Source: Acididesulfobacillus acetoxydans (GTDB lineage Bacteria; Bacillota; Desulfitobacteriia; Desulfitobacteriales; Desulfitobacteriaceae). Taken from it: a stretch of 64,000 bases of DNA. The stretch lies in assembly GCF_900016645.1 (NCBI RefSeq), contig NZ_CDGJ01000078.1. One strand, 5' to 3'. Each line of letters starts with the position of its first letter. The first letter of the stretch is position 1. A program made the position numbers and the translations under genes. Below, in pieces: positions 24,287 to 33,115 of this stretch. The notes beneath the pieces were generated by a model, which did no database searches, was not told the origin of the DNA, and saw only the letters and a program-made list of their open reading frames with translations.

Positions 24287-25039
24287 ATGCAACATAGGTT
24301 TTCCAGAACCGAGCTGCTCATTGGGGCTGACGGTTTAGCCAAACTCGACCAAAGCACAGTCACGCTTTTCGGTGTGGGCGGGGTCGGGTCTTATACGGCG
24401 GAAGCCCTGGCGCGGGCCGGCGTGGGACACCTGATCCTGGTTGATTATGATGATATCTGCTTAACGAACATTAACCGCCAGGTGCACGCTTTGCGCTCAA
24501 CCGTGGGCAAGGCCAAGGCGGAGGTTATGAAAGCGCGTATTCTCGAAATCAATCCCCAGGCCAGGGTCGAAGCCATCAAGGAATTTTACGCGGCAGAGAA
24601 GGCGGACCGTTTTCTCACTCTGCGGCCTGATTATGTGGTTGACGCCATTGATACGGTAGCGGGCAAAGTGAGTCTGGTCAAAGAGTGTTTAGGCCGCGGA
24701 ATTCCCCTGATTGCCAGCATGGGAGCGGGCAATCGTCTGAGTGCGGCGAATTACAGGGTCGCGGACATTTCCGAGACCAGCGGGGATCCGCTGGCGAAAG
24801 CAATGCGCAAATTGCTGCGTCAAGAAGGGATCACCCGGGGTCTGAAAGTCGTATTTTCTCCCGACCTTCCGCTCACACCACTGGCCGTGGAAGCGGACTG
24901 CCGCAACAACTGCATTTGCCCGGGCGGCGAAGCGCACTGCGCGCAAAAACGCCAAATCCCCGGCAGTATTTCCTTTGTTCCTTCGGTGGTCGGGCTTCTC
25001 TTGGCCGGGGAGGTTGTCCGGGACTTGCTGAGAAGCTGA
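24287..25039 (+). CDS. tcdA: tRNA threonylcarbamoyladenosine dehydratase
   Basis: 250 aa ThiF/E1-like protein that cyclises t6A to ct6A at position 37 of ANN-decoding tRNAs, using ATP. Rossmann motif GVGGVGS at residues 29-35, VDYDDICLTNINRQ metal/adenylate segment, and the DCRNNCICPGG cysteine region match TcdA/YrvM. ATG 24287 follows GGAGGAG. Preceded by a terminator, so it probably has its own promoter. Confidence 0.92.
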   Translation: MQHRFSRTELLIGADGLAKLDQSTVTLFGVGGVGSYTAEALARAGVGHLILVDYDDICLTNINRQVHALRSTVGKAKAEVMKARILEINPQARVEAIKEFYAAEKADRFLTLRPDYVVDAIDTVAGKVSLVKECLGRGIPLIASMGAGNRLSAANYRVADISETSGDPLAKAMRKLLRQEGITRGLKVVFSPDLPLTPLAVEADCRNNCICPGGEAHCAQKRQIPGSISFVPSVVGLLLAGEVVRDLLRS

Positions 25040-25194
25040 TTGAGTCCCTTCTGCTCGCTAAAAAGATATTGGTCGAAAACGGAAACGGAATATTGACCAT
25101 CACCGAAAGGAACGTGGCGCAGTTCAACGACTTGCTCATGGCTTACCATAACACAAACGGCATGAGCCTTGTCAAAGTGTTCTTGTATGTATGA
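25040..25194 (+). pseudogene. Possible gene remnant behind tcdA
   Basis: An open stretch ending at the TGA of 25192-25194 encodes a plausible C-terminus (TITERNVAQFNDLLMAYHN... VKVFLYV) with more ATA/TTG/AAA codons than its neighbours. There is no credible start with a ribosome site; TTG 25102 is the best. I do not recognise the family. It could be the tail of a degraded mobile or accessory gene. Confidence 0.3.
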
Positions 25195-25239
25195 ACATGC
25201 CATCAGCGGCATCGGCTTCAGAACGCCGGTCGCACAGCC

Positions 25240-26826
25240 TTAGGCGCGGTTTCGCCGGCGCCGGAACCCGAAGAGTTTCTTCTCGGGGTACGGGTCCGAC
25301 CGGAGGGTTTCCCGTGGATCGGGTGCTGGCGTGTGAAGGGTTTCCTGTGTCGCGGTTGCCGCCGGGTGGAGACCGGGGTTTTGCTCTTGGTTGTGCTCTT
25401 GGGTCCGCTCTTCGGTGCGCAAGTCTTGCCTCTTCGTTCGCGTGTTCCACTCTGCAGTTCGCGCGGACAGCCTCCCGGTCTCCGGGCCGAGCTTAGTACG
25501 GACGGCGAAGTAGATGACCCCCATAAGAATGATCAGGGCTGCGCCCAAGATGAAGGATGGGCGTTGGTCCGGCAAAGCAAAAGCCGACAGAAAGATGAAG
25601 ATGAAGATCGCTCCGACCAGGAAGTTGCTCACCGGATAGCCCACGACATGAAAGACGCGGGCTTCTTCTTTTGCTTGGGGCGCCAAGCGGGGATAGAGTT
25701 TCCAATGGGCAAAAGTTATGGTCACGACGTTCACGAGCGAGAGCAGTCCGCTGGCGCCGGTGACCAGCAAATAGAGTTGGTTGGGTATGAAGTAAGAGAG
25801 GATGCCGACCCCGAGGAGGAAGGCGTTGGAGAAGAGGAGAGCCCTTAAAGGGACCTTTTTGCGGTTGAGCCGGAAAAAGTATTTGGGGGCTTCTCCTTTG
25901 TCGGCTAAAGCGTAAAGCATGCGCGAGACGCCGAACATGCTGGCATTCATGGCGGAGAGGGCCGCCGTCAAAATGACGAAGTTCATGATGTCCAGGGCGA
26001 AAGGAATCCGGGAGGATTGGAGAGAGAGGACGTAGGGACTGGCGGAAGCATTGTAGACCGACCAAGGGTTAACGAGGAGCAGGAGAAAGAGGGAGCCGAC
26101 GTAGAGGAGCGTGACCAAAATCGAAGTGGCCAAGACGACCTTGGGAACGGTTTTGGCCGGCTTCTCCGATTGGTTAATCGCCAAGCCCACGACCGACGTC
26201 CCGGAATAAGCATAAAAAACCAGGAGCAAAGAGCCCGCAAAACCGGCCGTGCCCCGGGGAAAGAAAGGGGCCGAGCTGAGGTTGTGCCAACCGGCGGGCG
26301 GTTGCAGCCAGGATGTAAAAACCAAAACGATTCCCAGGATAATAAAGCCGATTAGAGCGATGACTTTGACGATGGACAAGGCAGATTCGGCTTTGCCGAA
26401 TCCCCTGGCGTCAATCAGGTTGAGGGCCGTAAGGGCTAAAGCAAAGCCGATGACAAACATCCACTGGGGGACTGAGGGAAACCAGCGGCCGGAAAAAATG
26501 GCCGCCGCGGTGACTTCACTGGACATGGTGAGAATGCCCGAGATCCAATAGAGCCAGCCGATGACAAACCCGGTTCCGGTTCCGAAGGCTTTGCCCGCAT
26601 AGCTTTGGAAGGAGCCTTCCTCCGGATCGAGTAAGGAGAGTTCGGCCAGAAAAGACAGGTTGAAATACATCAGGATTCCGAGCAGGGCGTAGGCCAAGAG
26701 GACGGAAGGCCCCGCGGCCCGGAGGGTCAAGCCGGCTCCGAGAAACATACCGGCTCCGATAATGCTGCCTAAGGCGGTCATAGTTAATGAGAAACCGGAC
26801 ATTTTTTTGGAACGTTGCTCAGACAT
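25240..26826 (-). CDS. APC-family amino acid permease with long charged C-tail
   Basis: 528 aa, about twelve membrane helices, beginning with the APC signature TMTALGSIIGAGMFLGAGLTLRAAG (about residues 15-38); DPEEGSFQSYAGKAFG and ALADKGEAPKYFFRLNRKKVPLRALL fit the amino acid-polyamine-organocation superfamily, AAT subgroup. The first 450 residues are a complete permease. The last 80 or so are an unusual hydrophilic tail, rich in Arg, Glu, Gln and Thr with imperfect short repeats, ending RRRRNRA. ATG at 26826 follows AAAAGGGGG. Substrate not predictable. Stands alone, opposite to tcdA. Confidence 0.88.
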   Translation of the reverse strand: MSEQRSKKMSGFSLTMTALGSIIGAGMFLGAGLTLRAAGPSVLLAYALLGILMYFNLSFLAELSLLDPEEGSFQSYAGKAFGTGTGFVIGWLYWISGILTMSSEVTAAAIFSGRWFPSVPQWMFVIGFALALTALNLIDARGFGKAESALSIVKVIALIGFIILGIVLVFTSWLQPPAGWHNLSSAPFFPRGTAGFAGSLLLVFYAYSGTSVVGLAINQSEKPAKTVPKVVLATSILVTLLYVGSLFLLLLVNPWSVYNASASPYVLSLQSSRIPFALDIMNFVILTAALSAMNASMFGVSRMLYALADKGEAPKYFFRLNRKKVPLRALLFSNAFLLGVGILSYFIPNQLYLLVTGASGLLSLVNVVTITFAHWKLYPRLAPQAKEEARVFHVVGYPVSNFLVGAIFIFIFLSAFALPDQRPSFILGAALIILMGVIYFAVRTKLGPETGRLSARTAEWNTRTKRQDLRTEERTQEHNQEQNPGLHPAATATQETLHTPAPDPRETLRSDPYPEKKLFGFRRRRNRA

Positions 26827-26874
26827 GAAAAAAATCCCCCTTTTCCTCAGCCCCGGTTGGGCTTTGGACCTAGT

Positions 26875-27501
26875 TTATCCAGGCGGGGGACCGATTAACC
26901 GCCGCTCAGGCGGGTTTTCCGGGTGTTGGTGTTTGTAAGGGCGCACCAGGACAAGATCGAGCACGACCAGGATGAGAATGGCGACCAGGACCGCCCCAAG
27001 CCCCGAGGAAGAAGGAAGAGCAACAGAGGAATACGTGCCGGTAAAATAGGGGCTCGCTTGTGCGGAAGGAGCGGGTCCGACCATGCCAAAGTCGGCGGGC
27101 CCCGGCTGTCGTCCGGGAAGGGGCGCGGCCGGAGGGTTCGGGGAATAGGAAGCGTGGGAGCGGTTGGACCGGGCCGGATAAGCCGAAGCCGGATAAGTTA
27201 AAGAGGTTCCTCCCGGGCAGGCGCCGGGCGGATAGCCGTGGTTCCGCTTGAGGAGGGGTGTCAGGAAAGGAGGAGCGGAGGCAAATTGAGCCGGGGGAAG
27301 ACCGGAGGCAGGACGAACCGAAGGAAGCGCGGAGGCAAATTGAGCGGGATAAGGACCCGGGGCAAACCGAGCCGCGGAAGGCGCGGGGGCAAATTGGACC
27401 GGAGGAGCGGGAGTGAATTGAGCCTGAGCAGGACCAGGGGGTGCGGGGTAAGGCGGCTGCCGTAAAAAGGCCGTATGAAACAGTCTGGCTCCGTGCGACA
27501 T
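26875..27501 (-). CDS. Pro/Ala-rich tail-anchored protein of unknown function
   Basis: 208 aa. Residues 15-85 contain about six diverged copies of a PAQFASAPP-like unit, encoded by tandem DNA repeats with GAGGCAAATTGAGC cores. A single hydrophobic helix (about residues 168-188, LGAVLVAILILVVLDLVLV) sits close to the C-terminus, followed by a basic tail. The short-helix layout recalls YjcZ-type sporulation peptides and tail-anchored proteins, but similarity is too weak for a name. ATG at 27501 with GAAGAGGA directly before. A spore-surface or membrane role is a guess. Confidence 0.5.
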   Translation of the reverse strand: MSHGARLFHTAFLRQPPYPAPPGPAQAQFTPAPPVQFAPAPSAARFAPGPYPAQFASALPSVRPASGLPPAQFASAPPFLTPLLKRNHGYPPGACPGGTSLTYPASAYPARSNRSHASYSPNPPAAPLPGRQPGPADFGMVGPAPSAQASPYFTGTYSSVALPSSSGLGAVLVAILILVVLDLVLVRPYKHQHPENPPERRLIGPPPG

Positions 27502-27685
27502 TCCTCTTCTTCCCCCTCCCCTTGTCCGTTTGATCTATGTCCCAGTCAGAATCAATCCGGTTGCAATTAATTCGGATCTATAAGTCTTCCGGTGGTGCTT
27601 CTTATCAGTTCTGATCAATGGGATGCCGTAAACACTTCTGCAGAAAAAGAATGACACTTGTCGCCAAGCCCGTGGGAGCCGGCAG

Positions 27686-27783
27686 AGAGTACATGCACTC
27701 CGGTCTCGGGTCTCTGACCTCCGGCCCCTGACTTAGAGTACATGCACTCCGGTTTCCGGCTTCTGACCTCGGGCCTCTGATGC
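27686..27783. repeat. 49-bp tandem duplication with palindromic core
   Basis: Two adjacent diverged 49-bp units (27686-27734, 27735-27783). Each begins AGAGTACATGCACTCC, which contains the near-palindrome GAGTACATGCACTC, identical in both copies while the rest has drifted. The 300-nt gap 27502-27801 shows nothing else. Confidence 0.75.
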
Positions 27784-27801
27784 GGCCATGAGAGGTCGTG
27801 G

Positions 27802-28158
27802 TCATTGGGCAGCGGACGATGAGGGAAGTTGTTCCTCTGCTGGGGCTCTGTTCTTGCGGAATAGCCCGACATAGGGTTCCGGTGCCCAAGATTCGTTTTC
27901 ATAAGAAGATTCCGGCCCGGCGTAGCCTTCCTGTTTGTGGAACAGTTTGCCCAGGAGGATTCCGCGCGAGGCGGAAGCGCCGGAGTCGTCGGGGGCACTT
28001 TCCGCGGCCTTGGCTTCCGCGCTGGCCGTTTGGGCAAGGGCTTCAGGGGCAACTTCCCCGTTTGTCTTCTCCCGAATTTCTTCGACGGGAGCGGGATTCG
28101 CCTGAGGGGATTGTTTGGGGTCACATTTCTTCTGCTTTTTCAGGCTGGAAAAAAACAC
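27802..28158 (-). CDS. Hypothetical hydrophilic protein, Ala/Glu/Ser rich
   Basis: 118 aa with a basic start (KKQKKCDPKQ), an Ala/Glu/Pro-rich middle and no membrane segment. GTG at 28158 has a good GGAGGTG site 8 nt upstream, which argues for real translation. I do not recognise it. The low-complexity composition resembles the inserts found in other proteins of the window. It faces the trpC promoter region, 278 nt away. Confidence 0.5.
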   Translation of the reverse strand: MFFSSLKKQKKCDPKQSPQANPAPVEEIREKTNGEVAPEALAQTASAEAKAAESAPDDSGASASRGILLGKLFHKQEGYAGPESSYENESWAPEPYVGLFRKNRAPAEEQLPSSSAAQ

Positions 28159-28353
28159 GGTCTTACACCTCCAGACAGTGCCGGCTTTGTGATTTTTCTA
28201 CTGGTAGTATATTCCTGAAGAGGGCTCTTGTGACAGAACTCTAACTCGCGGCCCCCATGGTTTCAACCGTCGGGAAAAGGTGGGTTTGCCCGTGAGTTTC
28301 CGGCTTCAGTCTGAAAACTTGAGGAAACACTTCCCAAAGGATGGTTCGTACTC

Positions 28354-28359
28354 TATAAT
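28354..28359 (+). promoter_or_regulatory. -10 element of a likely trpC promoter
   Basis: Perfect TATAAT at 28354-28359, with only a poor -35 (TTCCCA at 28331). About 78 nt before the trpC start. No terminator or NAG-triplet array was seen in this leader, unlike trpE. Confidence 0.45.
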
Positions 28360-28436
28360 TAGAACAGGAGTTCCACTGAATTGGGTTAAACTTCATCCGC
28401 AAATATCCGCGTGGTCGCGGGAAAAGGGGTGGACAT

Positions 28437-29243
28437 TTGTCAGCCGATATTTTGAATGAGATCGTTGTCGCCAAGAAAAAGAGACTGGCCGCCGCAGAGA
28501 AGGAAGTCTCCCTGTCCCAGCTATGGAAGCGGTTGGAACAAAAAACGCCGCCCCGTCGCCTCTGGCCTTTCGCGCCGGGCGGGTTTGCTCTGATCGCCGA
28601 GGTGAAACGCGCATCACCCAGCCGGGGAAAAATCGAATGGGCTTTGGATTTGCCCGGGATCGTGCAGGGGTATGCGGCAGGCGGAGCCGGGGCTGTTTCG
28701 GTCTTGACGGAGGAAGACTTTTTTGGGGGCGGTCTGCGCGATTTCCATGCGGTGCGAGAACTAAGCGGCCTGCCCCTGCTGCGCAAAGATTTCATGTGGA
28801 CCGAGTACCAGTTGGTGGAAAGCAGGGTCTGGGGGGCCGACGCCGTTTTGCTGATTACGGCGCTTCTGGGAGCAGAAGCGCTGCGCGGCCTGGTGGGCTT
28901 GGCCCGCGAACTGAAGCTTGAAGCCTTGGTGGAATGCCATGACCGTGAGGAAGTGGAACAAGCTCTGGAGGCCGGCGCCCGGATATTGGGCATCAACAAT
29001 CGCAACCTGCGCACTTTTGAGGTCTCTTTGGCAACGACCTTAGAGTTGCTGCCTCTGGTCCCTCCGGATGTGGTTGTGATTAGCGAGAGCGGCGTCTCAG
29101 GCCCGGAAGATGTGAAGCGCTTGGCCGCGGCCGGGGTTAACGGCGCCCTGGTAGGGGAATCCTGTGTCCGCCGGGCCGACCCGGGGGATTATGTGGGAAG
29201 ATTGGTCAGCGAGGGGAGTGCGGCTTACCGAGAGAGGCGCTGA
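28437..29243 (+). CDS. trpC: Indole-3-glycerol phosphate synthase
   Basis: 268 aa TIM barrel. LIAEVKRASPSRGKI (about residues 51-66) holds the catalytic lysine, followed by SVLTEEDFFGG, LLRKDFMW, ECHDREE, GINNRNLRTF and ISESGVSG, all standard for TrpC. TTG 28437 follows AAAAGGGGTGG. It lies with trpF some 24 kb from the rest of the trp genes, which lack these two steps; the two loci complete each other. Confidence 0.95.
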   Translation: MSADILNEIVVAKKKRLAAAEKEVSLSQLWKRLEQKTPPRRLWPFAPGGFALIAEVKRASPSRGKIEWALDLPGIVQGYAAGGAGAVSVLTEEDFFGGGLRDFHAVRELSGLPLLRKDFMWTEYQLVESRVWGADAVLLITALLGAEALRGLVGLARELKLEALVECHDREEVEQALEAGARILGINNRNLRTFEVSLATTLELLPLVPPDVVVISESGVSGPEDVKRLAAAGVNGALVGESCVRRADPGDYVGRLVSEGSAAYRERR

Positions 29244-29404
29244 GCGGTGAGCCGAGTGAAAAAGCCAAAACCGAGGGTTGCGGCGCCAATGCCGAGAGCC
29301 GATGCTGTCTAAGGCAGTCAGACGCCGTCTTGTGGGATCCAGAGTGCCGGTCCGTATGAGCAGCATTGTGAGAAGAGGTCAACGAGCGGGAAGGAGTCAG
29401 GGGC

Positions 29405-30061
29405 ATGGTGAGAGTAAAAATCTGCGGGATCCGCTCCCGGGAAGAGGCGGCTTGGGCCGTGGAAGCGGGAGCGGACGCTTTGGGTTTTGTTTTTCATCCT
29501 TCAAGCCGACGCCATATCGATGAGGAATCCGTCCGCAGGATTACTTCTGCCCTGCCGGCCTTTGCGGCCAGAGTGGGAGTGTTTGTCAACACGCCGAGAG
29601 AAGAGATCGAAAGAGCGGTCCGCAGGTGCGGTCTGACGGCGGTGCAGCTGCACGGCCAAGAGAGGGCGGAAGCATTCCGGGGGGCAGGTTTTCCCATTAT
29701 CAAAGCTCTGCAAGTTCCGGGCAACACCGGAGTAAGCCTCGCGTCCGAGCGGGAGCTCAAGGAGTGGCAGGGAGTTGCCCAGGCCATTCTCCTGGACTCA
29801 ACCCACTTGGGGCAATTTGGCGGGACCGGTACCGCCTGGTCCTGGCAGGAGGCCGGGGAGCGGCTGAGACAAATCGCGGACGCGGGCTTTCCCCTGATTC
29901 TGGCCGGGGGACTCACCCCGGAAAATGTCCGCCGGGGAATCGAAGAAACCCGCCCTTACGCAGTCGATGTCAGTTCTGGAGTGGAAAAAGAAGGGGTCAA
30001 GGATCGCGATCTGATCCGGGAATTCATGCGACGGGTTAGAGGAAAACAGTGTGGTGAGTGA
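29405..30061 (+). CDS. trpF: Phosphoribosylanthranilate isomerase
   Basis: 218 aa TIM barrel. VKICGIRSREEA (catalytic Cys7 region), ALGFVFHPSSRRHI, VQLHGQE, LLDS and LAGGLTPENV match TrpF. ATG 29405 has AAGGAG 8 nt upstream. 161 nt after trpC without a terminator, so probably co-transcribed. The last codons and stop form the first unit of a 46-bp tandem duplication. Confidence 0.95.
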   Translation: MVRVKICGIRSREEAAWAVEAGADALGFVFHPSSRRHIDEESVRRITSALPAFAARVGVFVNTPREEIERAVRRCGLTAVQLHGQERAEAFRGAGFPIIKALQVPGNTGVSLASERELKEWQGVAQAILLDSTHLGQFGGTGTAWSWQEAGERLRQIADAGFPLILAGGLTPENVRRGIEETRPYAVDVSSGVEKEGVKDRDLIREFMRRVRGKQCGE

Positions 30062-30126
30062 GAAAGGAATAGTGCGTCAGGTAAGAGGGGAACAGTGTGG
30101 TGAGTGGGAAAGGAATAGTGCGGCGG
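30035..30126. repeat. 46-bp tandem duplication over the trpF stop codon
   Basis: Unit 1 (30035-30080) includes the trpF C-terminus and TGA; unit 2 (30081-30126) is a close copy, both sharing AACAGTGTGGTGAGTG and AAAGGAATAGTGCG. Recent enough to remain clearly similar. Confidence 0.8.
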
Positions 30127-30128
30127 AC

Positions 30129-31163
30129 TCAGGTCCGTTTCCTTCCGGAGTAGATATTTCGCCTCAGTTCCCCTTGAATTTCTTTCAGGAGGGAAAAGGA
30201 GCGCTCGACACTCTCGGCTCCGTCGGCATTGATTAGGCAGCAGCGCGAAGGAGCGAGCCAGGCCCGGTCGTAAATGAGGTCGGCGTCAATCCCGTGCCGG
30301 TCCAGAAAATCCCAGGATTCGAGCAGGCGTGAGGTGAGACCGGCAGCGGATTCTTGGCTGAGTTCCGCTGTGAGGGTGGGGGTAAGGCCCCAGGCGATGA
30401 TCTTACCCCGGCGTAGAAATTCTCCCAACTCATCCAGATAGCGGATGAGGATGTGTCCCCAGCTAAAGACATCCACGGAGAGGATATCCAGATCCGCCCC
30501 CAAGAGAAAAGACCAATCGGGGTTGCCGCAGAGGTGCACTCCTTTGGGTCCGGGCAGCTTGGCCAAGAAAGCACGGTATTCGGTTTGCGCCAACTCGGAC
30601 GTGTAAGCGCTGAAGGAATTAAAGATCATTTCCAGCCCGGGTTCGTCCAGCCAGACGAAAGGGTGTGGGTGAACCGATTGCAGCCGGGAATACTGCCAGG
30701 CTATTTTTCTGTACAAAAAGTCGTAAAGGATTTCGCGCACAAAGTCGTTGTAGATCATGGGTTTCAGCTCTTCGTCGTAAATTTTCAGACCAAAGCTGAC
30801 AGGCCCGACGGTTTGTCCCCGCACCAGGGGATAAGCCGAAAGATCGAGCGTGAGAAAGTGGCGGAAAGCCGTGGAAAATTCCTCGGACAGAGCAAAGTAC
30901 GCGGGGTCATTACTCCCTTCCAGATAGGCGTCGATTTCGGCGGCGAAACGCTCGTTGGAAAAACGCAGGACTTCTTTTTCCTCGTCGATCAGGATTCCGG
31001 GGAAATGCTCGGCAAATTGGGCATACATATCTTCTTTGAAGCGGAAATGGGGAAGTTGGGGCCAAAAAGGAATATCGAGGGAGAGCGCCAAGTTTTGCGC
31101 TCTGATCAGGTCCGTATGGGGGAGAATACCCATGGCAGTCGTGAGTCCTTGTCCGGGCAGCAC
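30129..31163 (-). CDS. MetE/UROD-superfamily TIM-barrel protein
   Basis: 344 aa. Starts with a MGILPHTD segment like the C-terminal catalytic domain of cobalamin-independent methionine synthase; FVWLDEPGLEMIF, GVHLCGNPDW (His and Cys of a zinc site), WGLTPT and a late CC pair (APSRCCLINA) suggest a metal-dependent methyltransfer fold. It lacks the MetE N-terminal half. Substrates unknown; it could act on a methyl-corrinoid partner. I take GTG 31163, which has AAAGGGTG 6 nt upstream; GTG 31172 directly abuts that site. Confidence 0.68.
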   Translation of the reverse strand: MLPGQGLTTAMGILPHTDLIRAQNLALSLDIPFWPQLPHFRFKEDMYAQFAEHFPGILIDEEKEVLRFSNERFAAEIDAYLEGSNDPAYFALSEEFSTAFRHFLTLDLSAYPLVRGQTVGPVSFGLKIYDEELKPMIYNDFVREILYDFLYRKIAWQYSRLQSVHPHPFVWLDEPGLEMIFNSFSAYTSELAQTEYRAFLAKLPGPKGVHLCGNPDWSFLLGADLDILSVDVFSWGHILIRYLDELGEFLRRGKIIAWGLTPTLTAELSQESAAGLTSRLLESWDFLDRHGIDADLIYDRAWLAPSRCCLINADGAESVERSFSLLKEIQGELRRNIYSGRKRT

Positions 31164-31172
31164 TCGAATCAC

Positions 31173-31462
31173 CCTTTCTGCTTTACCTATTGTCCGAAGT
31201 ATAGCAGAGATTCTTCATCCCCGTTGTGATTTTGCTCACGTGTGCTCCCCTCTTCGCAGAGGCTTTTTCTGAGCGATCCGGGGGTGGCTGGAGCCATACT
31301 TGAACCGACTCATGTCTGACCCGGTTCATGCCCGACTGGTCCTCCGAGCCTTTATGAAGCCTTTATGGGCAGGCTGTCAAGGGGAAATTCGCATCACTTC
31401 GCATAAAGCAGAGTCGGTTCTTCAAAAACTAGGCTGAGAAATTGTGAAGTGGAGGGATTGTT
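31173..31462. other. Intergenic region upstream of the LytR-type gene
   Basis: Divergent region of 290 nt. A short stem CCTCT-tcgc-AGAGG followed by CTTTTT (31249-31268) could stop rightward transcription, but no rightward gene precedes it. No promoter could be placed with confidence. Confidence 0.35.
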
Positions 31463-32785
31463 ATGGCGGGAACCCGGCGTTTTTCCCGGAGAGGGCGCAG
31501 ATATCTGCTTGTTTTCCTTCTCGCATTTACTTTCGCATCGACCCTTGCGGTAGGCTGGGTTGCGGCGGGGCAAAGCCTTCGGGCCCCGGCCGTCCGCTCG
31601 GACCGGGGGGTGGTGACAGAGTCCTGGCTGAACCGGCTGGGACTGAGCGTCAAGCAGCTCGTACTTGGGGGTTTCTCGGCGCCCCAAAGTGGGGAAGGCC
31701 CGGGGACCGGCGGAATCGGGGTCAGGTCCGGAACCGGGGAGGCCCAAGCGGAAGGCGCAAAACCGTCGGCGGGTCCGGGGACCTCCGGCGCCGCTGAGGC
31801 TCGGGGGGGCGCACAGGCCCCAGGTGAGGCGCCGGCATTCCGGGATGGGGCCCAGCCGGGCGCGGCCGGCCATCCTGCGGCGAAACCTTTCTCGGTCCTG
31901 CTGGTTGGGGTAGACAACAGGCCGGGTGAACACTATATTAGTAATACGGACACCCTGATTCTCGCCCATCTTGATCCCGCGGCTCACCGTCTCTGTCTCC
32001 TTTCGGTTCCCCGCGATACTCAGATTGATCTTCCGGGTCACGGGACGGAGAAAATCAACGCGGTGGCCCGTTTGGACCAGGGTTTGGGGGCTACGGTGAG
32101 AACAGTGGGAAAGCTGTTGAACGAGCCGGTCCAAGGTTATGTGGAAGTGAATTTTGCGGGTTTTAAGCGGATTATCGATATCCTGGGGGGAGTAACGCTC
32201 ACCGTTGACGAAAATATGTACTATGTCACCGGGGACAAAAAGGATGGAGTCATTAATCTGAAAAAAGGCACCCAGCACTTGAACGGGTCCCAGGCCTTGC
32301 AATATGTTCGCTTCCGCTATGACCGCTTGGCGGACATTGCCCGGACGATGCGCCAGCAGACTCTCCTTAAGGCTGTCGCCAAAGAGGTTTGGCAGGTGAA
32401 AACCTTGCCCAAGCTGCCCTGGCTTATTCCCGAAGTTTACCGTGCCGTACATACGGACCTGCCGTTGAGCACTTTGTTGACCTGGGGCGGCGCCCTCAGC
32501 CGCTACAGCGACCTGGAGGTGGTCTCTCAGACCCTGCCCGGTTCCTTTGCCATGGAAAACGGGATCAGTTATTGGCGGGTGGATCGGGCGCAAAGCCGTC
32601 GGGTCGTCCAAGAATTATTTGAACGCGGACAGAAAAGCCCGGTTTTCGTTCCCACCCCTAAGACGGCTGCCAAACCGGCGGCGGCGGACCAACCGAACCC
32701 GGCGGACGAAGCGAGCCTGCCCGTGTCTTCGACGGAGGTGCTCGGAGAAAAATCTGACACAGCTTCCGGGAGCAGCCTTCCCTAA
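31463..32785 (+). CDS. LytR-CpsA-Psr family protein (cell-wall glycopolymer ligase)
   Basis: 440 aa. A basic N-terminus and one membrane helix (about residues 14-36) anchor it outside the cell. A Gly/Ala/Pro-rich linker of about 65 residues (75-140) precedes the LCP domain: SVLLVGVDNRPGE, NTDTLILAHLDP, SVPRDTQIDLPGHG, EKINAVA and QALQYVRFRYD contain the acidic and arginine residues that bind polyprenyl phosphate. The C-terminus is a Pro/Ala/Ser tail. Family members transfer teichoic acid or other polymers to peptidoglycan. ATG 31463 follows GGAGGG. Confidence 0.9.
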   Translation: MAGTRRFSRRGRRYLLVFLLAFTFASTLAVGWVAAGQSLRAPAVRSDRGVVTESWLNRLGLSVKQLVLGGFSAPQSGEGPGTGGIGVRSGTGEAQAEGAKPSAGPGTSGAAEARGGAQAPGEAPAFRDGAQPGAAGHPAAKPFSVLLVGVDNRPGEHYISNTDTLILAHLDPAAHRLCLLSVPRDTQIDLPGHGTEKINAVARLDQGLGATVRTVGKLLNEPVQGYVEVNFAGFKRIIDILGGVTLTVDENMYYVTGDKKDGVINLKKGTQHLNGSQALQYVRFRYDRLADIARTMRQQTLLKAVAKEVWQVKTLPKLPWLIPEVYRAVHTDLPLSTLLTWGGALSRYSDLEVVSQTLPGSFAMENGISYWRVDRAQSRRVVQELFERGQKSPVFVPTPKTAAKPAAADQPNPADEASLPVSSTEVLGEKSDTASGSSLP

Positions 32786-32796
32786 AAGGTGGGGCG

Positions 32797-33040
32797 GGGC
32801 CTCTGAACACAGGACGCGGGCCTCAGGACGCCGGCATGTCCCGAGGATACGGTGTACGTTTTGGTGTACGTTCTAATGATATCTGGCACGGTCCCAAGAT
32901 ACGGACGTATCCTCAAGACGCAGGGCGCACCCTAAAGACGCGGGAGCTGTTATTACGGTGCGGGGCACGTCCGAAAGATGAGAAACATGTCCTAACGGTG
33001 CCGGCACCATAAAGATATGGAACCTGGCCCGAAGAGAAGA
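32797..33040. repeat. Degenerate ~20-bp tandem repeats before the CorA-like gene
   Basis: About ten diverged units near CCTAAAGACGCGGGCRYGT fill the 330-nt gap, clearest at 32899-32955. Several units also carry GTGTACGT or GGTGCGGGGC variants. Same style and unit length as the array at 1118-1311 but a different sequence. No gene is supported inside. Confidence 0.6.
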
Positions 33041-33115
33041 AGTGAGGTGCCTCCGGAGCGAAAGATACGAGAAGGGTCCAAGGGAAGGACGCGGGAAGGT
33101 CGGAGGGGAGATTCT

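Noticed and set aside
31394..32611. Long open frame opposite the LytR-type gene
   Set aside because: Antisense shadow; the plus-strand LCP domain motifs are clear.
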